From assembly GCF_005491205.1 (NCBI RefSeq), contig NZ_CP028035.1, forward strand, positions 3,410,001-3,474,000: a stretch of DNA of 64,000 nucleotides. Reading direction: 5' to 3'. Both the position numbers and the translations under genes were made by a program. Every line of letters begins with the position of its first letter. The first letter of the stretch is position 1. Positions 43,082-53,600 of this stretch are shown here, piece after piece. A model generated the notes under the pieces. It was not told where the DNA came from and ran no database searches. It was given only the letters and a program-made list of their open reading frames with translations. Source of the stretch: Nissabacter sp. SGAir0207 (GTDB lineage: Bacteria; Pseudomonadota; Gammaproteobacteria; Enterobacterales; Enterobacteriaceae).

Positions 43082-44539
43082 TTACAGGTTGCCCAGATGC
43101 AGTGTCTTGACGATCTGGTACTCCTCCAGCCCCAGCACCGAGCCTTCGCGCCCCATGCCGGACTCCTTCACGCCGCCGAACGGCGCGACCTCGGTGGAGA
43201 CTGAGCACTCATTGATGCCGATCATGCCGCTCTCAATCGCCTGCGAGACGCGGAATACCCGTTGCAGGTTCTGGGTGTAGAAGTAGGCCGCCAGCCCAAA
43301 CGGCGTGTCGTTGGCGCGGCGGATCACCTCCTCCTCGGTCTGGAAGCGCATACAGGCCGCCAGCGGGCCGAAGGTCTCCTCCTGCGTGGCCTGCATCTCT
43401 TCAGTCACCTCCGCCAGCACCGTCGGCTGGAAGAAGTTGCCGCCGAGCGCGTGGCGCTCACCGCCGGTGACCACCCGCGCGCCCTTCGCCAGCGCGTCCT
43501 TGATGTGCTGCTCCACCTTATCGACGCCCTTCGGCTCAATCAGCGGGCCGACCACCACGCCCTCCTCCATGCCGTTGCCGACCTTCAGCTTCTGCACCTC
43601 CTCGCCAAGGCGGGTGACAAAGCGGTCGTAGATACCGTCCTGAATATAGAAGCGGTTGGTGGCGACGCACACCTGCCCGCTGTTGCGGAACTTGTTGGCA
43701 ATCGCGCCCTGCACCGCCAGCTCCAGATCGGCGTCATCAAAGACGATGTAGGGCGCGTTGCCGCCCAGCTCCATTGAAACTTTTTTCAGCGTGTCGGCGG
43801 CGTTGCGCACCAGCGTTTTGCCCACCTCGGTGGAGCCGGTGAAGGAGATTTTGCGCACCACCGGGCTGGCCATGATGGCCTCGCTGATGGCGGAGGTGTC
43901 GCCAGCCACGCCGTTCAACACCCCTTTCGGCACCCCGGCGCGGTCAGCCAGCGCCAGCAGGGCAAACGCCGACAGCGGCGTATTGTTGGCGGGCTTGATC
44001 AGGCCGGTGCAGCCCGCGGCCAGCGCCGGGCCAAGTTTGCGCGTCAGCATCGCCAGCGGGAAGTTCCACGGGGTGATGGCCGCCACCACGCCAATCGGCT
44101 CACGGGTCGCCAGAATGCGTGACCCCGCTTTCGCGCCGGGAATGATCTCGCCGTTGGCGCGCTTGGCCTCCTCGGCAAACCACTGGATAAAGCTGGCAGC
44201 GTAGTCCACCTCGCCCAGCGCCTCTTTCAGCGGCTTGCCCTGCTCCGCCACCATCAGCTCGCCCAGATACTGTTTGTTCTCGTTGATCAGCTGATACCAG
44301 CGGTAGAGGATCTCCGAGCGCGCTTTGGCGGGTTGGCTGCGCCAGCCCGGCAGCGCCGCTTCGGCGGCGCGGATGGCGGCTTCGGTCTCCGCCTGCCCGG
44401 CTTTCGCCACCTGCGCCACCACCGCGCCAGTGGCCGGGTTCAGCACATCAAAGGTTTCGTTGGCCCGGTGCCATTCACCCGCCACAAAGTAGCCGGTCTT
44501 AAATAAGTCGTTATTTGTCAGGCGTTCATCGCTTGTCAT
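43082..44539 (-). CDS. NAD(P)-dependent succinate-semialdehyde dehydrogenase (GabD/Sad type)
   Basis: 485 residues from ATG 44539 (MTSDERLTNNDLF), which has an AGGAG ribosome site. Aldehyde dehydrogenase motifs are clear: AITPWNFPLAMLTRKLGPALAAG, FTGSTEVGKTL, the catalytic-glutamate segment MELGGNAPYIV, the catalytic cysteine in NSGQVCVATNRF, and ETFGPLA. It is closest in feel to GabD/Sad, which oxidise succinate semialdehyde to succinate; other short aldehydes remain possible. No gabT or gabP lies beside it. E. coli has no gene at this place between yhcO and aaeB. Confidence 0.85.
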   Translation of the reverse strand: MTSDERLTNNDLFKTGYFVAGEWHRANETFDVLNPATGAVVAQVAKAGQAETEAAIRAAEAALPGWRSQPAKARSEILYRWYQLINENKQYLGELMVAEQGKPLKEALGEVDYAASFIQWFAEEAKRANGEIIPGAKAGSRILATREPIGVVAAITPWNFPLAMLTRKLGPALAAGCTGLIKPANNTPLSAFALLALADRAGVPKGVLNGVAGDTSAISEAIMASPVVRKISFTGSTEVGKTLVRNAADTLKKVSMELGGNAPYIVFDDADLELAVQGAIANKFRNSGQVCVATNRFYIQDGIYDRFVTRLGEEVQKLKVGNGMEEGVVVGPLIEPKGVDKVEQHIKDALAKGARVVTGGERHALGGNFFQPTVLAEVTEEMQATQEETFGPLAACMRFQTEEEVIRRANDTPFGLAAYFYTQNLQRVFRVSQAIESGMIGINECSVSTEVAPFGGVKESGMGREGSVLGLEEYQIVKTLHLGNL

Positions 44540-44710
44540 GGTTATCTCCTGATCGCTGCGCGGCATCAGCGCCGCATACTTATCATTCAAGGAGTAAGTA
44601 TAGCGGCTTATCATGTCACCGATGCGCAGGGCCAGTACGTCAGGCCATCCGGGGGCGGGCGGCGTGCGCGGGAGAAGGAGGGAAACAGAGTGAGGCAGGA
44701 CGCCAGACAC

Positions 44711-44737
44711 AAAAAAGCCAGACCGGAGTCTGGCTTT
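44711..44737 (-). terminator. Terminator of aaeXAB
   Basis: The perfect 8-bp stem agccagac / gtctggct with loop cgga is followed by T6 on the minus strand. It begins a few bases past the aaeB stop. Confidence 0.9.
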
Positions 44738-44741
44738 CTAA

Positions 44742-46712
44742 TCAGGCGCTGAGCAGCGCGTTCTGGTACTTGTGCAGCATGTCCGCCAGCCGTTGCACCG
44801 GCTCGGTGACGTTGCGCGGCGCTTCATACAGCACCAGCTTCTGCTGGTACTCATTCAGCTCCTTCAGCATCCGGTTGTAGTAGTAGCGGCGTTTGGCATC
44901 GCTCTTGGCCGTCACCACATGGTCGGCGGTGTTGCGGATACGCTTGTGGAACGCCGAGAGATCCTCATTGACCGGGATCTCCACCTGCCGCATCCGCTGG
45001 TGGGCAATGATCAGCGTCAGCGCCAGCCGGTATTTGGCGATGTCATTCGGGAACATCACCAGCAACTGGTTGAGCTGCTGGTAGAGTGCCGGCAAATGGT
45101 TCTCACGGCGGCGCGCCACCTGAGTGGTCAGTGCCGAGACGGCGCTGCTCACCAGCCGGTTGAGCAGCGTGCGCCCGGTGCGCTCCTTGGATTTGTCGCG
45201 GATCAGCAGGATCACCAGCAGCGCGACGCCCGCGCCAATGAACTGGCCGGTGGCGCTGTCGAGGAAGCTGGTCACGTTGAACTCCATCGGGTTGCTCAGC
45301 ACCAGAATGTTGATGCTGCCCGCCAACAGGCCAAGGGTGCCGAGCCGCCGCTTCTGCACCTCGATGCCGCAGATAAAGGTCAGCACGCCAAGGCAGAGGC
45401 AGAGCAGCACCACGCTCTGCTGGGTGGCGGGCAGGAGCAACATGAAGTAGAGCGAGCCGACCGGGATCGCCACCATCATCCCCAGCACGAAGTCCATCGC
45501 CATCATGCGCGGGTTGGGTGTGCGCATCGCCAGCGCCGTCACCACGGCGATGATCACCATAAAGCCGCTGCCGGAAGTCCAGCCCGTCCACAGCCAGAGC
45601 AGGCAGCCGAAGGCGGTGGCGGAGAAGGTGCGCAGGCCGTTGATCAGCGCATGGTAACGCTCGGCGGAGGAGGGTTTGACCACCACCACCTCATCATGCA
45701 GCACGTTCTCCTCGATGCTACTGATGCTGCTGTTGGTGCGTACCCCTTTCGCCAGCATCAAATAGCGCGAGGCCGCGCCGACCCAACTGGTCACGGTCAC
45801 CGGCGCGGTGGCGTCGTTGGTCAGCAGGTGGCGCAGCATCTTCATGCGTTTGTGCACCTCCACCATGCTCTCCGCTGGCTCATCGAACAGCTGGCGCATC
45901 GACTCGGAGATCTCCTCCGGGTGGTTCATCAGGATGAAGTAACTTTCGCAGGCTTGGGTGATCATGGTCAGCGACAGGGTATGCATCGCCCGCAGCCGCC
46001 GGTTGGCGCGCGTCCAGCGGGAGGACTCCATCATCAGGTGCCCACGCATCCCGTTCAGCGCGTTGGTGCTTTTCACCAGATCGCCCCACGCCTTGTCCAC
46101 CGTCTCGCGCTCGGTGGAGCGCAGGCAGAGCTGCATCAGGCGGTACTGGTCTACCAGCAGCTTCTCCACCAGCCGGTCGATGTCATTTTTGATCGAGCGC
46201 GGCGAGAAGAGCAGATCGGCGATCACCGCACTGACGATGCCCAGCACAATCTCGCTACAGCGCTCCACGGCAAACTGCGGCGTTTGCAGCGGCGTGTTGG
46301 CGGAGGTGACGACGATAATCAGCGCGGTGTAGCCCGCCAGCCCAAGGGCGTAGGAGTTCTCCACCCGCACCAGCGATGACCACCAGGTGCAGAAGCCCGC
46401 CCAGATGCAGCAGAGCAGCAGCATCACCACCGGCGCGCGCACGGTGGTGGTGATGATCACCAGCGCCGCCAGACAGCCGATGAAGGTGCCGATGATACGC
46501 AGCCAACCCCGGTGGCGGATGGCCCCGGAGAACGGCTCGCCACCGGCGACGAAGGCTGGCCCGGCGACCACGATGGCGGCGGTCATCGCTGACCAGCGCG
46601 GCGTGACCAGCTCAAGGTGGAACCCCAGAATCAGGGCAAACAGAATGGCGAAGGTCAGTTTGAACGCGAACCGCATACGCGGGAACGGGAATTCAATGTT
46701 AAGGCTTCTCAT
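44742..46712 (-). CDS. aaeB: Aromatic carboxylic acid efflux pump subunit AaeB
   Basis: 656 residues, matching E. coli AaeB (655). It belongs to the FUSC/PET family with two sets of membrane helices (about 12-165 and 370-530), each followed by a cytoplasmic helical region. Conserved segments include [25 protein letters not shown] and [14 protein letters not shown]. It exports p-hydroxybenzoate and related acids with AaeA. It is the last gene of aaeXAB. Confidence 0.96.
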   Translation of the reverse strand: MRSLNIEFPFPRMRFAFKLTFAILFALILGFHLELVTPRWSAMTAAIVVAGPAFVAGGEPFSGAIRHRGWLRIIGTFIGCLAALVIITTTVRAPVVMLLLCCIWAGFCTWWSSLVRVENSYALGLAGYTALIIVVTSANTPLQTPQFAVERCSEIVLGIVSAVIADLLFSPRSIKNDIDRLVEKLLVDQYRLMQLCLRSTERETVDKAWGDLVKSTNALNGMRGHLMMESSRWTRANRRLRAMHTLSLTMITQACESYFILMNHPEEISESMRQLFDEPAESMVEVHKRMKMLRHLLTNDATAPVTVTSWVGAASRYLMLAKGVRTNSSISSIEENVLHDEVVVVKPSSAERYHALINGLRTFSATAFGCLLWLWTGWTSGSGFMVIIAVVTALAMRTPNPRMMAMDFVLGMMVAIPVGSLYFMLLLPATQQSVVLLCLCLGVLTFICGIEVQKRRLGTLGLLAGSINILVLSNPMEFNVTSFLDSATGQFIGAGVALLVILLIRDKSKERTGRTLLNRLVSSAVSALTTQVARRRENHLPALYQQLNQLLVMFPNDIAKYRLALTLIIAHQRMRQVEIPVNEDLSAFHKRIRNTADHVVTAKSDAKRRYYYNRMLKELNEYQQKLVLYEAPRNVTEPVQRLADMLHKYQNALLSA

Positions 46713-46721
46713 CGCCTCCCC

Positions 46722-47657
46722 TTAGCCGAACTCACGCAGGCGGTGCAGGAACTGCACGAAGGGCGAAGCCTGTTGCAGGTTGCGATCGTTCGGGCCGGTC
46801 AGCACCACGGTGGCGGTGGTGCCAGCCGGGTAAGGGTGGCTCTGGTCGATGTCATCCAGACGGATCTTCACCGGCACGCGCTGTGCCAGCCGCACCCACT
46901 CCAGATTGCTGTCGATGGTCGCCAGCCCCTTGCTGTCCACGGTGCTGCTGCTGTTGGTCACGCCCGCGGCAACGCTGTCCACGGTGCCGTGCATGATGCG
47001 GTTGCTGCCGAGCGGGGTGATCTCCGCGCGGTCGCCCACCCTCACCTGCGGCAGTTTGGTCTCTTCCATATAGGCGAGGATGTAGAAGGTGTTCTTCTTC
47101 ACCAGCGCCACGGCGGTGGAGCCGCGGGTGATGAATTCGCCGCCATGCACGCGCAGGTTGGTCACCCAGCCGTCAGCCGGGGCGCGCACATCGGTACGGG
47201 CCAGATCCAGCCGCGCCGAGTCGCGCGTCGCCTCGGCTTTTGCCAGCTGGTGCAGGGTGGTTTGCAGCGAGTTGTTCGCCTGATCGATCTCCTCCTGCGA
47301 CATCGCCTGCACGCCTAGGCGCACGCGGCGGCCCGCCTCGCGTTTTTTCTCGGCGGCCAGCGCCTGATAGTAGGCCACGTCCGCCTCGGCCTCATCGAGC
47401 GCCTGCTGGTAGCGCGGCTTATCGATGGTGAAGAGGATCTGGCCCGCTTTCACCAGCTGGTTATCCACCACTGGCACGGCGGTGATCAGCCCGCTGACGT
47501 CCGGCGCCAGCCCGACCACATCGGCGGTGAACTTGGCGTCACGGGTCCAGGGGGATTCGGTGTAGAACACCCAGGCGCGGAAAATCGCGATGGCCGCCAG
47601 GATGACCAGGAGCAGAGTGATCGCAACACGGATTATTTTTATGGATAGGGTTTTCAC
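46722..47657 (-). CDS. aaeA: Efflux pump membrane fusion protein AaeA
   Basis: 311 residues of the HlyD/EmrA family. An N-terminal membrane helix (about 8-28) is followed by lipoyl-like halves ([53 protein letters not shown]) and the coiled hairpin between them. It links AaeB to the outer part of the pump. It lies 9 bases after aaeX and 9 bases before aaeB. Confidence 0.96.
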   Translation of the reverse strand: MKTLSIKIIRVAITLLLVILAAIAIFRAWVFYTESPWTRDAKFTADVVGLAPDVSGLITAVPVVDNQLVKAGQILFTIDKPRYQQALDEAEADVAYYQALAAEKKREAGRRVRLGVQAMSQEEIDQANNSLQTTLHQLAKAEATRDSARLDLARTDVRAPADGWVTNLRVHGGEFITRGSTAVALVKKNTFYILAYMEETKLPQVRVGDRAEITPLGSNRIMHGTVDSVAAGVTNSSSTVDSKGLATIDSNLEWVRLAQRVPVKIRLDDIDQSHPYPAGTTATVVLTGPNDRNLQQASPFVQFLHRLREFG

Positions 47658-47666
47658 GGAACGGCC

Positions 47667-47870
47667 TCAGACAAAAAGACAAGAGATCAGATAGAACAAG
47701 CAGCAGTACAGCGCGGTGTTGAACAGCGCTGGATGCCAAACAAAATCATAGATCCCGGTGGGTTGCAGCAGTCGTCGCAGGAGGAAGAAGAGGGCCAGCG
47801 CGACGATGATCTCGAAGAATACCGGGGGGAACGATAATCCGAAAATTACCATTACCGGAAGCAAACTCAT
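47667..47870 (-). CDS. aaeX: Small membrane protein AaeX
   Basis: 67 residues with two membrane segments (about 5-30 and 45-65). The C-terminal [20 protein letters not shown] is conserved with E. coli AaeX (67). Its role is unclear; it heads the aaeXAB operon, which AaeR controls. An extra Met codon precedes the chosen start. Confidence 0.94.
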   Translation of the reverse strand: MSLLPVMVIFGLSFPPVFFEIIVALALFFLLRRLLQPTGIYDFVWHPALFNTALYCCLFYLISCLFV

Positions 47871-48148
47871 CATTTATTCCTTATTGTTTACTCTACCGGG
47901 CTAATGCCTCACCATAACTGCGCACGCGCTTCAGATATTTTAGGCAATATCCGGCTCCCGCCACCGAAAAAAGGTCGGAAACCGAGAATGAAAAGTAAAC
48001 TGGAGCAACGCGGAGGTGTCGCAGGAAGAACTGATTGACTAAAGATTCGCCTGACGAGAGGCACTTCACCTGTGCCACTATGTTAGCCTGCTTATTAAAG
48101 CCTTATCTACCTTATGTGATCTAAATCACTTTTAAGCCAGAGTGAATA

Positions 48149-49081
48149 ATGGAAAGACTGAAACGGATGTCCGTGTTCGCCAAAGTGGTGGAGTGCGGCT
48201 CCTTCACGGCCGCGGCGCGGCAGCTGGAAATGAGCGTCTCCTCCATCAGCCAGACCGTCTCCAAACTGGAGAATGAGCTACAGGTGAAGCTGCTGAACCG
48301 CAGCACCCGCAGCATCGGCCTGACCGAGGCGGGCAAGATCTACTACCAAGGTTGCCGACGCATGTTGCAGGACGTGTTGGAGGTGCATGAGCAGCTCTAC
48401 GCCTTCAATAACACCCCGACCGGCACGCTGCGCATCGGCAGCTCCTCCACCATGGCGCAAAATGTGCTGGCGAACATGACCGCCGACATGATGCGCGAGT
48501 ACCCCGGCCTGACGGTCAATCTGGTGACCGGCATCCCCGCGCCAGACCTGATCGCCGATGGGCTGGACGTGGTGATCCGCGTCGGCGCGTTGCAGGACTC
48601 CAGCCTCTTCTCGCGCCGCCTCGGCTCGATGCCGATGGTGGTGTGCGCCGCCCGCAGCTACCTCAGCCAGCACGGCTCGCCGGAGAAGCCAGCGGACATC
48701 GTCAACTTCTCTTGGCTGGAGTACAGCGTGCGCCCAGACAGCGAGTTCGAGCTGATCGCGCCAGAGGGCATCACCACCCGCCTTAGCCCGCAGGGGCGTT
48801 TCGTCACCAATGATTCGCAGACCATGATCCGCTGGCTGAAGGCCGGTGCTGGCATCGCCTACGTGCCGCTGATGTGGATCATCGATGAGATTAACGCCGG
48901 GGAGGTGGAGATTCTGTTTGCCCGCTACCACTCCGATCCGCGGCCGGTCTACGCCCTCTATACCGAAAAGGACAAGCTGCCGCTGAAGGTGCAGGTGTGC
49001 ATTAACTATCTGACAGAGTACTTCAACCACGTCGGTACGCTGTTCCAGCAGTACCGCGAGCAGCGGCCAAGCGAGGAGTGA
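48149..49081 (+). CDS. aaeR: LysR-type activator AaeR
   Basis: 310 residues. The N-terminal winged HTH (MSVFAKVVECGSFTAAARQLEMSVSSISQTVSKLENEL) is followed by the LysR effector domain. AaeR activates aaeXAB in response to aromatic carboxylic acids. It is divergent from aaeX; the 278-base gap (47871-48148) should contain the shared operator, though no clear LysR T-N11-A box was fixed by eye. Confidence 0.95.
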   Translation: MERLKRMSVFAKVVECGSFTAAARQLEMSVSSISQTVSKLENELQVKLLNRSTRSIGLTEAGKIYYQGCRRMLQDVLEVHEQLYAFNNTPTGTLRIGSSSTMAQNVLANMTADMMREYPGLTVNLVTGIPAPDLIADGLDVVIRVGALQDSSLFSRRLGSMPMVVCAARSYLSQHGSPEKPADIVNFSWLEYSVRPDSEFELIAPEGITTRLSPQGRFVTNDSQTMIRWLKAGAGIAYVPLMWIIDEINAGEVEILFARYHSDPRPVYALYTEKDKLPLKVQVCINYLTEYFNHVGTLFQQYREQRPSEE

Positions 49082-49105
49082 GGCCCTGCCCGGATGGGCA
49101 GGGCC
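49082..49105. terminator. GC hairpin between convergent aaeR and tldD
   Basis: The perfect 10-bp stem ggccctgccc / gggcagggcc with loop ggat fills most of the gap between the two stops. No T run follows on either side. Confidence 0.5.
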
Positions 49106-49111
49106 AGGGGA

Positions 49112-50557
49112 TCAGGCGGTGCCGCCCACGGTGAGGGCATCCAGCTTCAGGGTCGGCTGGCCAACGCCGACCGGCAGGCTCTGCCCCTCTTTGCCACAGA
49201 CGCCCACGCCGCGATCCAGCGCCAGGTCATTGCCGACCATCGAGATCTGCTGCATCGCCTCAATGCCCGAGCCGATCAGGGTCGCGCCCTTCACCGGCTT
49301 GGTGATGCGCCCCTTCTCAATCAGGTAGGCCTCGGAGGTCGAGAAGACGAACTTGCCGGAGGTGATATCCACCTGCCCGCCGCCAAAGTTTGGCGCATAG
49401 AGGCCGAACTCGACGCTGCTGATGATCTCTTCCGGCGTGGAGCGGCCAGCCAGCATGTAGGTGTTGGTCATACGCGGCATCGGCAGGTGGGCATAGGACT
49501 CACGGCGGCCGTTGCCGGTCGGCGCGACACCCATCAGGCGGGCGTTCAGTTTGTCCTGCATGTAGCCCTTCAGCACGCCATTCTCAATCAGCACGTTATA
49601 CTGGCCGGGCACGCCCTCATCATCCACCGCCAGTGAGCCGCGCAGGCCCGGCAGGGTGCCGTCATCCACCACGGTGCACAGCTCGGAGGCCACCAGCTCG
49701 CCCACCTGTCCGCTGAAGACCGAGGTGCCACGGCGGTTGAAGTCGCCCTCCAGACCGTGGCCTACCGCTTCGTGCAGCAGCACGCCCGGCCAGCCCGCGC
49801 CCAGCACCACCGGCATCGCGCCAGCCGGTGCCGCCACGGCGGAGAGGTTCACCAGCGCCATGCGCACTGCCTCGCGCGCCCAAGCGTCGGCGCGCACTTC
49901 GCCATCCACGCTCTCCAGGAAGAAGTCATAGCCGAAACGGCCGCCGCCGCCGCTGGAACCGCGCTCGCGCTTGCCATCCTCCTCCACCAGCACGCTGACG
50001 GAGAGGCGCACCAGCGGGCGCACATCCGCCGCCAGCGTGCCGTCGGTGGCGGCGACCAGCACCGTCTCATAGACGCCGGTCAGGCTGGCGCTCACCTCCT
50101 GCACGCGGCGGTCAGCGGCGCGCGCTGCCTTGTCTACGCGGTGCAGCAGGGCAATTTTCTCTTCACGCGGCAGGCTTTGCAGCGGGTCAAACAGCGGGTA
50201 GAGCGCCTTGTGGCGCACTTCGCCCAGCGTATGCACCGTGCCGTTGCCCTGCTCCCGCACGATGTTGCGCGCTGCCTGCGCGCTGAGGTTCAGCGCGTTC
50301 AGCGTCAGCTGGTCGGCATAGGCAAAGCCGGTCTTCTCGCCGCTGACGGCGCGCACGCCGACGCCCTGATCAATGTTGTAGGAGCCATCTTTGATGATGC
50401 TGTCTTCAATCACCCAGGCTTCATGGTAGCTGGACTGGAAATAGAGATCGGCATAGTCCAGGCGGCGCTCAGCCAGTTGGCCCAATACCGCCGAGAGGTC
50501 TTGGTGAGTAAGGTTGTTCGCAGTAAGTAACTGCTCACTAGCATAGGCCAGGCTCAT
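49112..50557 (-). CDS. tldD: Metalloprotease TldD
   Basis: 481 residues, the E. coli length. The zinc motif is HEAVGH within [32 protein letters not shown] and [21 protein letters not shown] segments are intact. It forms the active TldD/TldE protease with PmbA, encoded about 7 kb away in this window. It lies in the usual tldD-yhdP-rng-maf-mre order. Confidence 0.98.
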   Translation of the reverse strand: MSLAYASEQLLTANNLTHQDLSAVLGQLAERRLDYADLYFQSSYHEAWVIEDSIIKDGSYNIDQGVGVRAVSGEKTGFAYADQLTLNALNLSAQAARNIVREQGNGTVHTLGEVRHKALYPLFDPLQSLPREEKIALLHRVDKAARAADRRVQEVSASLTGVYETVLVAATDGTLAADVRPLVRLSVSVLVEEDGKRERGSSGGGGRFGYDFFLESVDGEVRADAWAREAVRMALVNLSAVAAPAGAMPVVLGAGWPGVLLHEAVGHGLEGDFNRRGTSVFSGQVGELVASELCTVVDDGTLPGLRGSLAVDDEGVPGQYNVLIENGVLKGYMQDKLNARLMGVAPTGNGRRESYAHLPMPRMTNTYMLAGRSTPEEIISSVEFGLYAPNFGGGQVDITSGKFVFSTSEAYLIEKGRITKPVKGATLIGSGIEAMQQISMVGNDLALDRGVGVCGKEGQSLPVGVGQPTLKLDALTVGGTA

Positions 50558-50623
50558 AGTCTCTTCACTCTTGTTTTAGGGAGATCCGGCGCGGCGCGCC
50601 GGCATCTGGACGGTTGCGCCCGG

Positions 50624-53600
50624 CTACTCATCAGCCTTGACCGCTTTCGGCTGGCGCAACACTTCATTAATTTTGGGTTGATCCACGTTACCACTGATGT
50701 GGTAACGAATCAGGGAGATTTTGTTCCACAGCGGCGCCAGCACCTTGCTGGCGGCAAATACCGCGGCCCCAATCACCGGGTTGACCACAAAGGCAGTCGC
50801 GACGCCGACGGTGGCAGAGATCTCCGGCGCGATGACCGCCTCCATCTCAATCTGCCGCCGCACCAGATCCACCTGCCCATTCATGGCGATGTCTGCCGCC
50901 AGACCATCCACCAGCAGGTCATCGGTATGCAGCACGCCATCCTTGATCCAGATGGTGGCCTTGGCGGAGTCAAAATAGAACCCCTTGCCGAAGGTGTCGC
51001 TGAAGTCGAGCTGCAATTTGCGCAGCAGGGCGTCGAAACTCACCAGCCGCAGCAACTGGCCAGCGCGGCCACCGCCGAGGTCAGCGATTTCACCCTTGCC
51101 AAACTGGGTGTTGAGCGTGCCGTTGAGCGTGGCCACCGCTGGCTGCCAGGGCGCGCCCTGCCAGTGCAGGTCGAAGGCGACATCGAACGGCGCTTCCTTC
51201 ACTGGCGTGGAGAGGCCGAACCAGCTGGCGGCGTCATCCACCCGTGCGCCGTTCAGCTTGCTCTTCAGGCTGGTGCGCTCGCTCTGCGCGCCCTGCTGCC
51301 ACTGCCCATCCACCGTCAGGCGCAGCTTGCCGGTGTCCACCAGCCCGTGGCTCAGCACCAGCGTATCGCCACCCGGCGTCAGGTCGCCCTCCACCCGGCC
51401 GACGTTCTGGCCGTAGAACCAGCAGGATTGGCAGCGCAGCCGCAGCGCTGGCCAGTCGCGGAAAGAGATACGGTTACGGCTGAAGGGATTGGTTGCCGTG
51501 CCGCCCGCCGATGCACCGGCCTCAGTAAATTGAGGATTATAATAAAGATAGCGGATGTCAGCCTGCCAGGGCGCATTTTCGGCGATTTTCAGCGTGCCGT
51601 CCGCCTCTTTGGCCTTCGCCCGCAGCAGCATCCCGCCCAGTTGCTGCTCACTCTCCACCGACACCTCATGCCAGCGCTGGCCGCCCGCCGCCAGCTCCGG
51701 CGTGGTGAGCGACACCTGTTTCGGGAAGGTAAAGCGCGGCAGGGAGGTGCCGCCCTTGCCGGACGCCTGTTGCGGCGAGATGAGCGCCAGCCAGCTTTCG
51801 CCATCCAGCGGCGGCAGGTCAAGGTGCAGGCGGCTCTCCGGCGGCAGCGGCGGGATCTGGTTACCCGCGCGCCATGCCGCGCGGTCGAGGGTGATGCCCT
51901 GACCCAGCATCCAGCGGCTGTTGAAGGCGTTTTTCTCGCCAACGCGTCCGCCCATCACAAAGCCGTTGAGGCCGCCTTTGGCGGTCAGGTTGAGCGCCAA
52001 TGGCGTACCGGCCTCTTTCGCCAACGGCGCAGGTAAGTGACTGCTCACTTCTTTCAGGTTCGCCGTCGCCTCTACGTCGTAATGCGCCTGCCCCCGGTGC
52101 GGCAGGGTAATGCCCACCTGGCTTTTCCAGGCGGCGTGGCCGCCCAGCGCCTCTGCCGCGGCCTCCGGCAGGCCGGGCAGTTTGGCTGGCAGCCAGTCGC
52201 CCGCCAGATTGACGCCAATCTTCATGCTCTCCGGCTGCTCTTGGGTGGAGAAGTCCACCTGCAACGGCTGGCCGAACCAGACGCCGTTCATCGGCTGGCT
52301 CTGGAGGTTGCCGTTGTCATAGTGGAAGGTGCCGCTCAGGTCAGCGATGGTGGTGTTCAGCGGCTTGATCAGCAGGCTGTTGCGCGCCAGCGCCACTTCG
52401 CCACTCGCGCGCACTTGCTGGCCATCCAAGGGGATGTCGAGGTGCAGCCGCCCGTTGACCTCGCCGCCAATCTGCAACTGATCGAGCGCCGCGCCCAGCG
52501 AGCCTTTTAGCGGCGTCTGGTTGAAGTAGTTGCCCACTTCCCTGCCCTCGCCGCGAATGTCGGCGTCAATCAGCAGTTTGCGCTTCAGGTAGTCCGGGAT
52601 GGCGGCGGCCACATTGTTGCCAGCGACCTGCCCCAGCATGGTGTGCGGCGCTTTCATAAACAGACCATCGTTGACGAAGTTGAGGTCAATCGCCAGATCC
52701 TGCAACGCTGGCCAGCCGGGCTGGAACTGGAAGGTCGAGTGGCGCAGCGGCACATAGACCTGGAACTGGCCCTGATTGCGCTTGTAGGGGAACTGGCCGG
52801 GGTCGCCAGCGTAGACCAGCGTGGCGTTCTCCACCTGCCCGCCCTGAATCGCGCCGCTCAGGTAGTTAACCAGCCCCTTGCCCATCAGCGGCTCCGGGAA
52901 GTAGCGCCAGGCGTCGGCGGCATCATACAGCCGGATGCCGGAGAGAATTTTCAGCCACGGCTCGCCCTTCGCGGGCTGCGCGTAGTGGAAGTCACCGGTG
53001 GCCCACAGCGAGCGCGCCTGCACGTTCAGCCCGGTGCCAGCCAGCTCGAGGCCGTTGCTGTCACTGCGCCAGCTCAGGCTGCCGCGGGCGCGCTGCACCT
53101 CCAGCGGCGCGCGGAACATCTCGCCATAGGGCAGCACGCTGTCATTGAGATCGAGATCCAGCCGCCCCTGCGGCACACTGCCGGAGAGCGTGCCAGCGAA
53201 GTGGTTGACGCCCGGCACCAGTTTCCAGTGCTGCCAGCTGACATCATGCCAGCGCGCCTGAAAGCGCGTCTGGTCTGGCTGCTTCAGCGGAATATCCAGC
53301 GCCAGCGCGTCAATGTGGCCGCTGGGTTTCAGGTCATTCCAGCGCGCCAGCAGGTTGGGCGAGAGGAATGCCAGCGCTGGCAGCAGCGGCCCCAGCCGCT
53401 CAATGCGCACGTCGCGGGTACGCAGGCGCAGCTCCTCACCCTGCGGCGGGCCGAGGAAGTCATGGTTTTCCGGCAGCCACAGCGCCGACACCCCGCCCTC
53501 CGGCCACGGCTGACCGTCGGTTTGCAGCCGTACCTGCGGCACGGTGAACAGCCAGCCGCGCCCGTGGCGCGTCGCCTGCAACGCCAGTTCGCCAACGTTA

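Noticed and set aside
42725..44539. Toxin-antitoxin pair made of the barstar-like protein and its upstream neighbour
   Set aside because: The neighbour is a full-length aldehyde dehydrogenase, and no RNase toxin is present.
44772..46379. A 535-codon frame antisense to aaeB
   Set aside because: Same pattern of reversed GC-rich codons over a well-conserved gene.
47893..48078. A 61-codon frame in the aaeX-aaeR gap
   Set aside because: It has no ribosome site or homology and lies in the shared promoter region of a LysR-controlled operon.
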